A stretch of DNA of 58,990 nucleotides. Source: Myxococcota bacterium. Its GTDB lineage: Bacteria; Myxococcota_A; UBA796; UBA9615; JAKLKC01. Positions 17,144-26,177 of this stretch are shown one piece after another. The notes beneath the pieces were generated by a model. It made no database searches. It saw nothing but the letters and a program-made list of their open reading frames with translations, and was not told the origin of the DNA. The stretch is taken from assembly GCA_023150875.1 (NCBI GenBank), contig JAKLKC010000043.1:1-58990 (forward strand), given 5' to 3'. The position numbers and the translations under genes were made by a program. Each line of letters begins with the position of its first letter. Positions within the stretch are counted from its first letter, which is position 1.

Positions 17144-18527
17144 GGCCGGAAGCGTGAATCGACGGGCGGACGCTGTCAACGCGGGCGGATTCGCCTCCCC
17201 CGGGGGCGCGCTCGGCCGGGTCCTCGCCCTGGCGGCGACCGTCACCCTGGCCGTGTCGGCGGTGGTCGCCGGAGCGCCCCCCGTCCGGGCGGGGACCATC
17301 GCGTTCCAGGGCTCCCTCGCCGACCTGGTGGACGGCGTCAAGGACGCGGTGGTGAACGTCCGCACCCGGCGCGCGCCCCAGCGGCCGGACTTCGCCGATC
17401 CCTTCGCCTGGTTCTTCGGGGGAGATCCCCGCAGCAGGGCCGACCGGACCAGCCTGGGCTCGGGCTTCATCGTGGACGATGACGGCCACATCCTCACCAA
17501 CCACCACGTCGTCGCGGGGGCGGACGAGATCGCCGTGCTCTTCGCCGACGGCCACGAGGCCCGGGCGACCCTGGTGGGGGCCGACGAGGCGACGGACATC
17601 GCCGTGCTCCGGATCGACCCCTTCCCGGGCATGAAGGCGGTCCGCCTCGGGGACTCGGACGCGCTGAGGGTGGGGGATCCCGTCGCCGCCATCGGCAACC
17701 CCTTCGGTTACGGCCACACCGTCACCGCGGGGATCGTGTCGGCCAAGGGGAGGGTGCTGGGCTTCGGCCCCTACGACGCCTTCATCCAGACCGACGCCTC
17801 CATCAACCCGGGGAACTCCGGCGGGCCCCTGTTCGACCTGAAAGGCCGCGTGGTGGGCATCAACACGGCGGTGAGCTCCCGGGGGCAGGGCCTGGGGTTC
17901 GCCGTCCCCGCCGCCACCGCCCTCCAGGTCTTCCCGCAGCTCGTGGCCCGGGGAACGGTGACGAGGGGCTGGGCGGGGTGGAGGGTCGCCGACCACGACG
18001 GCACGCCGGTCCTGGAGGCGGTGTGGAGGGACGGCCCCGCCTTCCGCGCCGGCCTGGTGGCGGGAGACCGGCTGCTGGCCGTCGGCGGGGCCGACGTCCG
18101 GGCGGCCGGGGACGTGCCGCGGGCCCTCGGGGCGACGCCCCCCGGGGCCGAGGTGGGAGTGAGGGTGGAGAGGGAGGGCCGCCCCCTGGACGCCTCCCTG
18201 GTGCTGGACGACCGGGACGCGTGGGCGGAGCGGGCGGCGGGGCCGGCGGTGGCGGTGCCGGCCCTCGGCATCACCGTCCGGGCCCTGCCCCCAGACCGGG
18301 CCGAGCGGGGAGCCCGCGGCCTGGAGGTCTTCGCCGTCGCCTCGGACGCCCCCGCCCGGGGGTGGTTCGAGGAGGGGGACGTCCTCCTGGCCCTGGGCGG
18401 CGTCCCCCTGGAGCGCCCCGACGACCTGCTCCGCGTCACCCGGGGGCTGGGGCGGGGAGATCCCCTGGCCATCGACCTGGTCCGGGGGGGGCGCCGGGTG
18501 CGGGCCCGGGTGGTCCTTCCCCGCTAG
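17142..18527 (+). CDS. HtrA/DegP-type periplasmic serine protease with PDZ domains
   Basis: 461 residues from the ATG at 17142; a GTG at 17154 is an alternative. Signal peptide or anchor: 'RVLALAATVTLAVSAVVAG', cleavage likely near VRA. The trypsin-like domain has His122 (NHHVV), Asp152 (EATDIAVL) and Ser226 (NPGNSGGPL), a full catalytic triad. At least one PDZ domain ('GPAFRAGLVAGDRLLAV') is followed by a second degenerate one ('DAPARGWFEEGDVLLAL'). Role: envelope protein quality control. Its TAG overlaps the stop of the convergent TPR gene in CTAG. Confidence 0.92.
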   Translation: MAGSVNRRADAVNAGGFASPGGALGRVLALAATVTLAVSAVVAGAPPVRAGTIAFQGSLADLVDGVKDAVVNVRTRRAPQRPDFADPFAWFFGGDPRSRADRTSLGSGFIVDDDGHILTNHHVVAGADEIAVLFADGHEARATLVGADEATDIAVLRIDPFPGMKAVRLGDSDALRVGDPVAAIGNPFGYGHTVTAGIVSAKGRVLGFGPYDAFIQTDASINPGNSGGPLFDLKGRVVGINTAVSSRGQGLGFAVPAATALQVFPQLVARGTVTRGWAGWRVADHDGTPVLEAVWRDGPAFRAGLVAGDRLLAVGGADVRAAGDVPRALGATPPGAEVGVRVEREGRPLDASLVLDDRDAWAERAAGPAVAVPALGITVRALPPDRAERGARGLEVFAVASDAPARGWFEEGDVLLALGGVPLERPDDLLRVTRGLGRGDPLAIDLVRGGRRVRARVVLPR

Positions 18528-19153
18528 GGCCCCTTCGCCGCGGCCCGGGAGGCGCGGGCACGCTCCAGGGAGGCCTCGGCCTGGGGGCCGGCTCCCAGGG
18601 CGACGGCGTGCTCCAGCAGCCCCACCGCCCCCTCCACGTCCCCCGAGCGCAGCCGGCACTCCCCCTCGGCCAGCACCGCCTCCCGGTCCTGGGGATGGCT
18701 GAGCCGATAGTCGAAGATCCACGTCAGGGGCTGCCTGAAGTCCCCCGCCGCGCACAGGCACCGCTGGCGGTACAGGTCCACCTTCGGGCTCCGGTTCTCC
18801 CGCAGGACCTCGCCGTACTCCGCCGCCGCCTCGGCCCACTTCCCCTGGGCCTCCAGGGAGGTCCCCAGGTTCAGTCGGAGGGTGTGCTGGGTGGGACGCA
18901 GGTCCAGCGCGGCCCGGAACGCCCCCTCGGCGCCGGCGAAGTCCCCGGTCCGCAGGGCCTCGGCCCCCCTCTGGTTCAGGCGCAGGAACTCCTGCTGGCG
19001 GTAGCCCCACACGGCCGTCCCCACCAGCACCGCCAGGGCGGCCAGGGCCAGCAGGTTCCGGCCGGCCGCCCCGCGGCGGGACGGAGGCGGACCCGGGGTG
19101 GGGGGAACGACGGGGGGGCGGGCCTCCCCGGGCGCCGAGTCGGGTGGGGTCAT
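18524..19153 (-). CDS. membrane-anchored TPR protein
   Basis: 209 residues. A Pro-rich cytosolic N-terminus of about 35 residues, one membrane helix (LLALAALAVLVGTAVWGY), then tetratricopeptide repeats ('NQRGAEALRTGDFAGAEGAF', 'RLNLGTSLEAQGKWAEAAAE', 'GECRLRSGDVEGAVGLLEHA'). TPRs mediate protein-protein contacts. It has no enzymatic domain. The stop codon shares CTAG with the HtrA stop, so the two genes are tail to tail with no terminator between them. Confidence 0.8.
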   Translation of the reverse strand: MTPPDSAPGEARPPVVPPTPGPPPSRRGAAGRNLLALAALAVLVGTAVWGYRQQEFLRLNQRGAEALRTGDFAGAEGAFRAALDLRPTQHTLRLNLGTSLEAQGKWAEAAAEYGEVLRENRSPKVDLYRQRCLCAAGDFRQPLTWIFDYRLSHPQDREAVLAEGECRLRSGDVEGAVGLLEHAVALGAGPQAEASLERARASRAAAKGP

Positions 19154-19205
19154 GGGGCGGCGATTATAGGCGCCCCGCCGGTGCCGGGCACGGGAGGGCC
19201 TCCAC

Positions 19206-20294
19206 TCACGGGAGCCCTCCTCCCAGGCCGTCGAAGGCCTGCCCTCCCGAGGCCGCCGTCGCTCGCGGCGGGGTGCCCGGGGGCGGCGGCGGGGCGGCGG
19301 GGGGCGCGGCCACCGGCAGGGGCGGCCCCCCCGACAGCGAGAAGCGCAGGGGCCAGGTGACCGACGCGCCGGAGCCGCCCACCGGGAAGAGCATCCCCAG
19401 GAACTGGCGCCGGACGCAGCCCAGGAGAGCGGGGTCGTCCAGGGTCCCCCACGCGGCGGCGGCCTCACGCACGTGCCCCCCCGGCAGGACGTCGAAGCGG
19501 AAGACCACGTCCCCCTGGAGGTCGGCGCGGACCTTCAGGGCCTCCCCGTAGCAGAACTGGAGCAGGGGCACGTATCCCTCCACCACCCGGCGGACGTGGT
19601 CGGGCTCCAGGTCCCCCACCACGGTGGCGCTGGGGAAGGGGTCCAGCCACGGCGAGGCCACCGGGGGCGGGGGATCCGAGGTGAAGACCGGCCCCGACTC
19701 CGCCACGAAGAGCAGCACGCCGGTACCGGGCCGGTCGGTCTCGGTGTAGCTGGAGCCCTGGAGCTTCGCCCACCAGGCGACCCGGAACTCCCCGTCGAAG
19801 GTCCGGCGATCCCCGATCCGCAGGTCGGCGTAGGAGTCGCCGGTGTCGTGCTCGATCACGTAGTGGACCGCATCGCCTCCGTCCAGGCCGCACCGGACGT
19901 AGGTGAAGTCCACGTCCCGCACCACGCAGGGCCACCGGAAGTCGAACCCCGAGCGGGCGGCGTGGGCCGAGAGGGAGTCGGATCCCCCCCACACCCCTCC
20001 CCCGCCGGGCTCGATGCGGTTCCACGAGAGGTGCCAGTCGATCTCCCCGTCGCGCCGCCGCGCGTCCAGCCGCTGGCGGGCGAGGGTGGTGAGGCGTCCG
20101 TCGTCGCTTTCGGCCCGGGGCCACCGCTCGTCCCGGAGACGCTCCAGGGCCCCGAGCTGGGCCAGGGCCTCGGCGGGTCCGACGAGGCGCGGCGCGGCGG
20201 GCGCCGGGGCGGCGGTGGACAGGATGGCGGCCGCGACGGCGGCCAGGGCGAGGAGGTCCCGGCGCGGGGATCCCGCGGGGCGCGTCGAAGGCAT
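19206..20294 (-). CDS. exported protein with AgmX/PglI-type C-terminal domain
   Basis: 362 residues. An RR-containing N-terminus followed by 'LLALAAVAAAILSTAAPA' looks like a Tat or Sec signal. Residues ~30-220 are an unassigned domain. About 225-310 match the AgmX/PglI C-terminal (TonB-like) domain seen widely in myxobacteria: 'VVEGYVPLLQFCYGEALKV', 'GDVVFRFDVLPGGHV' and 'LLGCVRRQFLGMLFP', with its two conserved Cys. The tail is Pro/Ala-rich. The function of the domain is unproven; in Myxococcus, agm/pgl genes were linked to gliding. Confidence 0.7.
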   Translation of the reverse strand: MPSTRPAGSPRRDLLALAAVAAAILSTAAPAPAAPRLVGPAEALAQLGALERLRDERWPRAESDDGRLTTLARQRLDARRRDGEIDWHLSWNRIEPGGGGVWGGSDSLSAHAARSGFDFRWPCVVRDVDFTYVRCGLDGGDAVHYVIEHDTGDSYADLRIGDRRTFDGEFRVAWWAKLQGSSYTETDRPGTGVLLFVAESGPVFTSDPPPPVASPWLDPFPSATVVGDLEPDHVRRVVEGYVPLLQFCYGEALKVRADLQGDVVFRFDVLPGGHVREAAAAWGTLDDPALLGCVRRQFLGMLFPVGGSGASVTWPLRFSLSGGPPLPVAAPPAAPPPPPGTPPRATAASGGQAFDGLGGGLP

Positions 20295-20417
20295 GTCGTG
20301 AGGCCCTCCCCCAGGGCGTCTGGGTCGGAGGGTGGCGTAGCCCGGCCTCCCGCCCCCGCAAGCAGCGGCCCGACGGGGACGCCCGAGCGGACGCCCGGAG
20401 CTACTCCCACGCCAAGA

Positions 20418-21002
20418 TCAGCGGTCGCGCCGCCAGAGGGACTCGGCCTCGCCCGTGGACCGGGAGTACCACCGGGCGGCGACGAAGAGCAGGTCCGACA
20501 GCCGGTTCAGGTACTTCAGGGCGCCCCCCTCGCCCAGGTCCTCGCCCCGGGCGAGGGCCACGGCCTCGCGCTCGGCGCGGCGGCACACGCAGCGGGCGAC
20601 GTGCAGCGTGGAGGCGACGACGCCCCCCGCGGGGAGGATGAACTCCTCCAGGGGGGGGACGAGGTCGTTGAGCTCGTCGATGGTGGCCTCCAGGGCCCGG
20701 ACCTCCGCCTCCCCCACCGTCTTCATGCCCTCCCACCGGTCCTCGGGCCGGGTGGCGAGGTCGGCGCCCAGGTCGAACAGCTCGTTCTGGACGCGGACCA
20801 GCAGCGCCTCCAGGCGCTCGCGGACCTCTTCGTGGCCGGCCTCCCGGGCGGCGAAGCCCCTGGCCTGGCCCAGCACCGAGTTGAGCTCGTCCACGGTGCC
20901 GTACGCGCCGATCCGAGGGTGGTCCTTGGGGACGGACTGTCCGCCGACGAGGCGGGTGTGCCCCTTGTCGCCGGACCTGGTGTAGACCTTGGTGATGCGC
21001 AT
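20418..21002 (-). CDS. PduO-type ATP:cob(I)alamin adenosyltransferase
   Basis: 194 residues, about the usual family length. It transfers the adenosyl group of ATP to cob(I)alamin, producing coenzyme B12. Family signatures are present: N-terminal 'KVYTRSGDKGHTRLVGG' (ATP-binding), 'AYGTVDELNSVLG', 'RCVCRRAEREAVALA' and 'LNRLSDLLFVAARW'. It is a single gene; no cobalamin riboswitch is visible upstream, where instead a palindromic element starts ~100 bp away. Confidence 0.92.
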   Translation of the reverse strand: MRITKVYTRSGDKGHTRLVGGQSVPKDHPRIGAYGTVDELNSVLGQARGFAAREAGHEEVRERLEALLVRVQNELFDLGADLATRPEDRWEGMKTVGEAEVRALEATIDELNDLVPPLEEFILPAGGVVASTLHVARCVCRRAEREAVALARGEDLGEGGALKYLNRLSDLLFVAARWYSRSTGEAESLWRRDR

Positions 21003-21103
21003 CGGTCCTCCGCCCCGGGCGGTGGGGCCGAGGGGATCTTCGGGCCGAAGCGCGGGGGCGTCAACGAAGCTCCGGCGGGCTCCGTCCCAGGCGCCCGGGA
21101 CGG

Positions 21104-21289
21104 TTCAACCCGGGTTATTCGCCAGACCCCGTGGCGAGCGGGCGGAGACCGCGAGCGAGGTCGGGACTCGCAGCCTGGAGCGAGGGAAGCTGTGGTGAAC
21201 CACAGCGACCGAGCGGAAGGCGAGCAGACCGGCCGCAGCCGCGGTATCGGCACGCGCAGCAGGGCGGATGGTGAATGACCCGGGTTCAA
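21104..21289. mobile_element. MITE-like palindromic element with 5-bp target duplication
   Basis: A 176-bp non-coding element (21109-21284) is flanked by TTCAA on both sides (21104-21108 and 21285-21289). Its ends are inverted: CCCGGGTTATTCGCC on the left and GGTGAATGACCCGGG on the right. The dyad continues inward imperfectly to a perfect hairpin, CTGTGG-TGAA-CCACAG at 21190-21205, almost exactly at the centre. It contains no transposase, so it would have to be mobilised in trans. The right duplication contains the TGA stop of the neighbouring secreted-protein gene. Confidence 0.65.
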
Positions 21290-21978
21290 TCCCCCAGGCC
21301 CACCGCGTCGCGGGGGACGGCGCATGCGGGCACCCCACCCAGCCCCCAGGCCAGCAGCCCGGCCAGGGAGGGCGCGGGGAAGTCCGGGGGCCCGTGGACG
21401 GCGTCCCCGGCGGCGCCGGAGACCACCACCACCCCGAGCAGGGGCGATCCCCCCTGCCAGGACAGCGACGCGCCCCGCCGTCCCCCGGCCCCCAGGAGGT
21501 GCACCTGGTCCAGTTGGCTCTCCTCGGCCCGGGAGCCCCTCTCGAAGCGCACACCGTCCCAGCTCCCCGGTCCAGCCCCCGCCCGGCCCGCCAGGACCAC
21601 CGGCGACCAGGGCTCCCCCCGGGCTAGGAGCAGGCCGCCGGGGCCGAGGATCAGCCCCGCCCCGGGACCGAACTCCACCCGGACCCCCGGCCCCAACTCC
21701 AGCCGCGCGTCCACCACGGTGAGGCGGCAGTCCACGCGCCGCGGGCCGTCGGCCACCGTCCACCGGGCGTCCTCCAGCAGCGGAGGGCAGACGGGGGCGC
21801 GGGGTCCGCCCCCCTCCGGGGCGTCGGGAAAGGAGCAGGCGGGCAGCTCCACGTGCGGTGAAGGCCCCGCCCGCGGCTCGGTCCGAGCGGCGCGGGGAGG
21901 ATCCGGGGCCGGTGAAGGGGACGCGCCCGGGGAGGGGCGTAGGGAGAGGGCGAGGACGAGGGCGAGAAGGCGGGGCAT
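21286..21978 (-). CDS. secreted protein, possible beta-helix fold
   Basis: 230 residues from the ATG at 21978. Signal peptide 'MPRLLALVLALSLRPSPGAS', then a Pro-rich stretch. The body is rich in short repeated strands and turns such as 'VEFGPGAGLILGPGGLLLARG' and 'LLGVVVVSGAAGD', which suggests a right-handed beta-helix. No catalytic signature was recognised. The C-terminus lies at the edge of the palindromic element, so it may have been altered by that insertion. Confidence 0.6.
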   Translation of the reverse strand: MPRLLALVLALSLRPSPGASPSPAPDPPRAARTEPRAGPSPHVELPACSFPDAPEGGGPRAPVCPPLLEDARWTVADGPRRVDCRLTVVDARLELGPGVRVEFGPGAGLILGPGGLLLARGEPWSPVVLAGRAGAGPGSWDGVRFERGSRAEESQLDQVHLLGAGGRRGASLSWQGGSPLLGVVVVSGAAGDAVHGPPDFPAPSLAGLLAWGLGGVPACAVPRDAVGLGD

Positions 21979-22111
21979 GGACCTCCCTTCGGCGACACCC
22001 GTTCCGAGCCCCCCACCTCGGGTGGCCACGGGCGACGCGCCACGGAGGCAAGGTGCAACCGAGCGGCGCGGAGCGGGAGGCCCGCACCATTACGCGCCAT
22101 TACAGGACGCG

Positions 22112-23941
22112 TCAGGGCCGCGCCGGAGGCGGCTCCACCGCCGGTGCGACTCCCGGCTCCCCCGCGTCCGCCGGCCTCTTCGGGACCGGCGGTCCTCCCG
22201 GCGGGGGGGGGCCCCGGGGCCCGGGCGCGCCCTCCGGCGGCGGCGGGCCTCGGGGAGACGCCGGGTCGGCCTCCCCTCGCCGGTCCGCCTCGGTCGCCTC
22301 GGGGGGGGCGTCACCCTCCGGGGGCGGCGCCGGTCCCCCCTCGCCCTCCGGGGCGGGCTCCTCCTGCTGTTCCACGAGGGTGACCTCCCCCGCCTCGTCC
22401 AGGGTGTCCAGAGCCACCTGCCGGGTGTCGGCGTCCTCGCAGCAGACCTGGAAGCCGCTGGCCCAGAACCGGCCCGCCGGATCGAACCGCGATCCCAGGC
22501 GCGAGGAGGGGATGACCACGTCCACGACGCGATCGTACATCGCGTAGGAGTCCGGGATCTGCACCCGCTCCCCTTCCGCGCCGTCGACGGGGGTGAGCTG
22601 GACCACGGACCGCGCGTTGTCGAGCTTGACCTCGACGGTGCTCATGACCGGGCCCTGCTCGATCCAGAACCGGAGGTCCTTGGGGGCGCCGATCTCGCCC
22701 GCGAACACGTAGCGGATGAAGATGTCGTTCCGGTCGCTGGAGCCGGCGACGGCCAGGATGTCGTGACCCGGCTCGCCGTCCTTCACGTCCAGAGAGGGGT
22801 CCCGGAGCATCCACCGGGGGCGGACCAGGGAGTGGGCGGACCGGGCGACCCGGGAGTGGGCCACCACCGCGTTCCGGGGCTCGCCGAGCATGATGGTCTC
22901 GCCGCCTCCGGGGATCACCACCTTGCCCTCGATGCCGGTCGGCGCCGCGCTCGCCGCGTCCTCCGCCCCCGACCAGGTGATCGTGGGGATCAGGGAGCCG
23001 GGGACCAGGGGGCGGACGCTCATCCACGCGACGGCCGCCAGCACCGCCACGAGGGCCGCCGCCGGGAGGGAGCGCGGGACGCGGGCCGCGCCCGAAGGCG
23101 CCACCCGCCTGGCTCGCCTCCCCGGGACCTTGGCCCCCGCCTCCACCAGGAGGTCCGCGAGGGCGTCGTCGAGGCCGACCACCCGCCGGAAGCTGGCCCG
23201 GCGCAGCGAGCCCCCCTCCACCCGCAGGCCGCCCACCTGGGCGCCGTCGAGCACCGCCGCCGAGACGTCGCAGCGGTCCAGGACGGTGTCCCGGAGGTCA
23301 CCGCGGGACAGGTCGATCTCCGCGATGTCGCACTCGGCGAGGACCGCCGCCCGCAGGTCCACCCCCGAGGCGTCCGTGGCGGCGAGGGCGCAGCGGGTCC
23401 ACACCGACGTGTCGGCCGAGGCGTGCTCCAGCACCGCCTCCGCGACATGGACGTCCACCAGGACCGCCTCGGCGAGGATCGCCTCCCGGAGGGAGATCCG
23501 GTCCCAGTTCCCGCCCTCCGCACGCACCCCCCGCAGGTCCGCGCCGTCCGCCGAGGCGTCCTGGAGGCTCGCCTCGGCCAGGTGAGCCCCCCGCAGCCGG
23601 GCTCCATCGAGACGCGCCCGGTCCAGGTGGGCTCCGTCCAGGCGGGCGCCCTCCAGGATCGCCCCCCGCATGTCCGCCCTCCGCAGGTCCGCCCGGGACA
23701 GGTCGGCCCCCGTCAGGTCGGCGTCCCGCAGGTTGGCCCCCCGGAGGTCCGCCTCGGCCAGCTCCGCTCCGGCGAGGCGAGCACCGGCCAGCCGCGCCCC
23801 CGACAGCGCCGCTCCCCGCGCGGCCCACCCCCTCAAGTCGGCGCCCTCCGCGCCGCGGCGGCGGACGTGCTCGACGTCCGGCGCGGGAGGGGGCGCCGCC
23901 TCGGGGGCGGCGGGGGATCGGGGAGCTTCTCTCTCGGCCAT
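22112..23941 (-). CDS. pentapeptide-repeat membrane protein with extracytoplasmic domain
   Basis: 609 residues from the ATG at 23941. About residues 35-245 are pentapeptide repeats of the A(D/N)LXX type ('ADLRGANLRDADLTGADLSR', 'ARLDGAHLDRARLDGARL'), forming a quadrilateral beta-helix. A basic stretch (PGRRARR) and one membrane helix near 300 ('SLPAAALVAVLAAVAWMSV') follow. An outer domain of ~200 residues has 'FIRYVFAGEIGAPKDLRF' and a CC pair. The last ~70 residues are a Pro/Glu/Gly-rich tail. Pentapeptide-repeat proteins often act as DNA mimics or scaffolds; here the repeats would be cytosolic and tethered to an envelope sensor-like domain. Function unknown. Confidence 0.78.
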   Translation of the reverse strand: MAEREAPRSPAAPEAAPPPAPDVEHVRRRGAEGADLRGWAARGAALSGARLAGARLAGAELAEADLRGANLRDADLTGADLSRADLRRADMRGAILEGARLDGAHLDRARLDGARLRGAHLAEASLQDASADGADLRGVRAEGGNWDRISLREAILAEAVLVDVHVAEAVLEHASADTSVWTRCALAATDASGVDLRAAVLAECDIAEIDLSRGDLRDTVLDRCDVSAAVLDGAQVGGLRVEGGSLRRASFRRVVGLDDALADLLVEAGAKVPGRRARRVAPSGAARVPRSLPAAALVAVLAAVAWMSVRPLVPGSLIPTITWSGAEDAASAAPTGIEGKVVIPGGGETIMLGEPRNAVVAHSRVARSAHSLVRPRWMLRDPSLDVKDGEPGHDILAVAGSSDRNDIFIRYVFAGEIGAPKDLRFWIEQGPVMSTVEVKLDNARSVVQLTPVDGAEGERVQIPDSYAMYDRVVDVVIPSSRLGSRFDPAGRFWASGFQVCCEDADTRQVALDTLDEAGEVTLVEQQEEPAPEGEGGPAPPPEGDAPPEATEADRRGEADPASPRGPPPPEGAPGPRGPPPPGGPPVPKRPADAGEPGVAPAVEPPPARP

Positions 23942-24090
23942 CGGGGCGCGGGTCACGGTGGGAGCCGCCACACCCGCACGCGGCGCGGGAGACGTCCCGA
24001 AGGAGTCCGGGTGGCGATCCCGGGGGGAGGCCCCGGCAATCTAGCATGCCTGCCGGCACTTTTCCGCGCCGCCGCGGCGACAATGGCCCC

Positions 24091-24120
24091 TTGAACCCTG
24101 GGCATGCCCGCGGCTATCAT
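24091..24120 (+). promoter_or_regulatory. sigma70-like promoter of VWA lipoprotein gene
   Basis: TTGAAC at 24091-24096, an 18-bp spacer, then TATCAT at 24115-24120 (five of six matches to TATAAT). The expected transcript start is near 24127, leaving a ~65-nt leader that carries GAGGAGGGG before the GTG at 24193. Confidence 0.5.
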
Positions 24121-24192
24121 GCTTCGCCGGCTTCCGGCTACGGCGCGGCAGCACCGCGCCGGGTCAGGAGCCGCAGACGCGAGGAGGGGCCC

Positions 24193-26151
24193 GTGAGGTC
24201 CGAATTCGGCAAGTGGACTGGGGTCGCCGTGCTGGCGCTGGCGCTCGGCGCCGGCTGCGGATCGAGCTTCGACTCCCACGACGGGCAGAGCCGGGACGAC
24301 GACTCGGACGACGACTCCGCCCCCCAGGACGACGACTCCTCCCCCGGGGACGACGACACCCCCATCGAGGGATACGACGACGACGGCGACGGGATCCCGA
24401 ACTCGGTGGAGGGAGAGGGAGACACCGACGGCGACGGCTTCCCCGACGCCGAGGACACCGACAGCGACGGCGACGGCATCCCCGACTCCCTGGAGGCCGG
24501 CGACGACCCCGAGGAGCCCCGGGACTCCGATGGCGACGGGACGCCCGACTACCTGGACCTGGACTCCGACGGCAACGGGATCCTCGACGCGGTCGAGGGG
24601 GGAGGCGACCACGACGGCGACGGCGAGGTCGACGCCAACGACGTCGACGACGACGGCGACGGGATCCCCGACTCGGTGGAGATGGGCGGCGATCCCTCCA
24701 CGCCGGTGGACTCCGACGGCGACCTGACCCCGGACTACCTGGACATGGACTCCGACGGCGACGGAGTGCTCGACGTCGACGAAGGTGGGGACGACTACGA
24801 CGGCGACGGCACCCCCAACTACCTGGACCTGGACGCCGACGGCGACGGCATCCTCGACCTCGAGGACGGCGCCACCGACGTCGACGGCGACGGCAGGCCG
24901 AACTTCCTCGACACCGACAGCGACAACGACGGCATCTCCGACCCTTCGGACCCCAACCGCAACGACCGCGACACCGACGGCGACGGGTTCACCGACCTGG
25001 CCGAGCAGACCATCGGGACCTCCCCCACCAACGCGGGGAGCCACCCCGGCAGCGACGTGTTCTACGCGGAGCTCACCACCCGCTCCGACACCGCCGTCGT
25101 GGTCCCCTTCACCCCCGAGATCCGCTACGGCGACGTGCTGTTCGTGCTGGACACGACCTGCTCCATGGGGGGCGTGCTCAGCACGATGTCGAACTACTTC
25201 AGCCAGGCCGTGACCCAGGCGTCGGCGCTGATCCCCGACCTCACCTACGGGGTGGCCACCTTCAACGACTACAACTACTCGGGGTACGGCAGCGGCAGCG
25301 ACAAGCCCTTCTGGCTCAAGCAGCAGCAGACCACCAACACCTCCCAGGTCCAGAGCACCCTCAGCGGCCTCACCTACTTCGGCGGAGCCGACGGCCCGGA
25401 GTCGTCGATGGAGGCGATCTACCAGGCGGCGACCGGCTACGGCTTCGACCAGGACTGCGACAACGGTTACGACAGCGGCGACGACGTCTACCCCTTCCGG
25501 AACACCGGCGCGGACGCCTTCGGCGGCTCGGTCACGGGGGTGTACAACGCGGCGGTCCCCGGCACCGGCAACCTCGGCGGATCGGGCTTCCGCTCCGGGG
25601 CGGTGCCCATCATCGTGGTGACGACGGACAACGAGATGCGGGACGCCGACGCCGGCGCGGTGCCCCCCTCGTGCTCGAACCCCGCGGGCCTGTCGGGGAC
25701 CGCGTCGGCCCTCAACGCCCTCGGCGCCAAGCTGATCGGGATCGGCACCACGAGCCTGCCCATCTCGAAGATGACCTCCCTCGCCAACCTGACCGGGTCC
25801 ACCGCCGACCTCAACGGCGACGGCCTCCCCGATCCCCTCGTCTTCCAGACCACCGCGGGCGACGTGGTCACGCGGCTGGTGGAGGGGATCACGGCGCTGA
25901 CCAACTCCGTCACCTACGACCTCTCCCTCGACGTCGACGACCCCAGCGGGTACGGGTTCGTCACCTCCATCGATCCCCCGGTCCACACCGCGGTGGCGGC
26001 GGGGACGCCGGTGGACTTCACGCTGACGGTGAGCACCGCGGTGACCCCCACCGAGAGCGACCAGGTCTTCGTCCTCCAGCTCACCGTGCTGGGCAACGGC
26101 ACGGTGGTCCTGGACGAGCTGACCCTGCTCCTGGTGGTGCTGGGGATCTGA
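24193..26151 (+). CDS. VWA-domain lipoprotein with thrombospondin type-3 repeats
   Basis: 652 residues. Lipobox 'LGAGC' near residue 22, an Asp/Ser-rich linker, then about 12 Ca-binding DxDGDGxxD loops typical of thrombospondin type-3 repeats (residues ~55-280). A von Willebrand A domain (from ~310) has the degenerate MIDAS 'DTTCSMGG' (DxTxS form) and 'GVATFNDYNY'. The C-terminal ~90 residues form a beta-sandwich-like tail. Such proteins are displayed on the cell surface and bind ligands in a Ca-dependent way; the ligand is unknown. The GTG start fits the GAGGAGGGG ribosome site 2-3 nt upstream better than the longer frame. Codon use is locally biased by GAC repeats. Confidence 0.87.
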   Translation: MRSEFGKWTGVAVLALALGAGCGSSFDSHDGQSRDDDSDDDSAPQDDDSSPGDDDTPIEGYDDDGDGIPNSVEGEGDTDGDGFPDAEDTDSDGDGIPDSLEAGDDPEEPRDSDGDGTPDYLDLDSDGNGILDAVEGGGDHDGDGEVDANDVDDDGDGIPDSVEMGGDPSTPVDSDGDLTPDYLDMDSDGDGVLDVDEGGDDYDGDGTPNYLDLDADGDGILDLEDGATDVDGDGRPNFLDTDSDNDGISDPSDPNRNDRDTDGDGFTDLAEQTIGTSPTNAGSHPGSDVFYAELTTRSDTAVVVPFTPEIRYGDVLFVLDTTCSMGGVLSTMSNYFSQAVTQASALIPDLTYGVATFNDYNYSGYGSGSDKPFWLKQQQTTNTSQVQSTLSGLTYFGGADGPESSMEAIYQAATGYGFDQDCDNGYDSGDDVYPFRNTGADAFGGSVTGVYNAAVPGTGNLGGSGFRSGAVPIIVVTTDNEMRDADAGAVPPSCSNPAGLSGTASALNALGAKLIGIGTTSLPISKMTSLANLTGSTADLNGDGLPDPLVFQTTAGDVVTRLVEGITALTNSVTYDLSLDVDDPSGYGFVTSIDPPVHTAVAAGTPVDFTLTVSTAVTPTESDQVFVLQLTVLGNGTVVLDELTLLLVVLGI

Positions 26152-26177
26152 TCGCCCGGTGAAGGCCGTGCCCGGGG

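Noticed and set aside
20900-21110. Cobalamin riboswitch upstream of the adenosyltransferase
   Set aside because: No B12-box-like or conserved riboswitch core found; the region is occupied by the palindromic element and plain GC-rich sequence.
21281-21295. tRNA T-arm-like GGGTTCAATCCC
   Set aside because: No acceptor stem, D-arm or anticodon arm can be folded around it; the bases are the right end and target duplication of the palindromic element.
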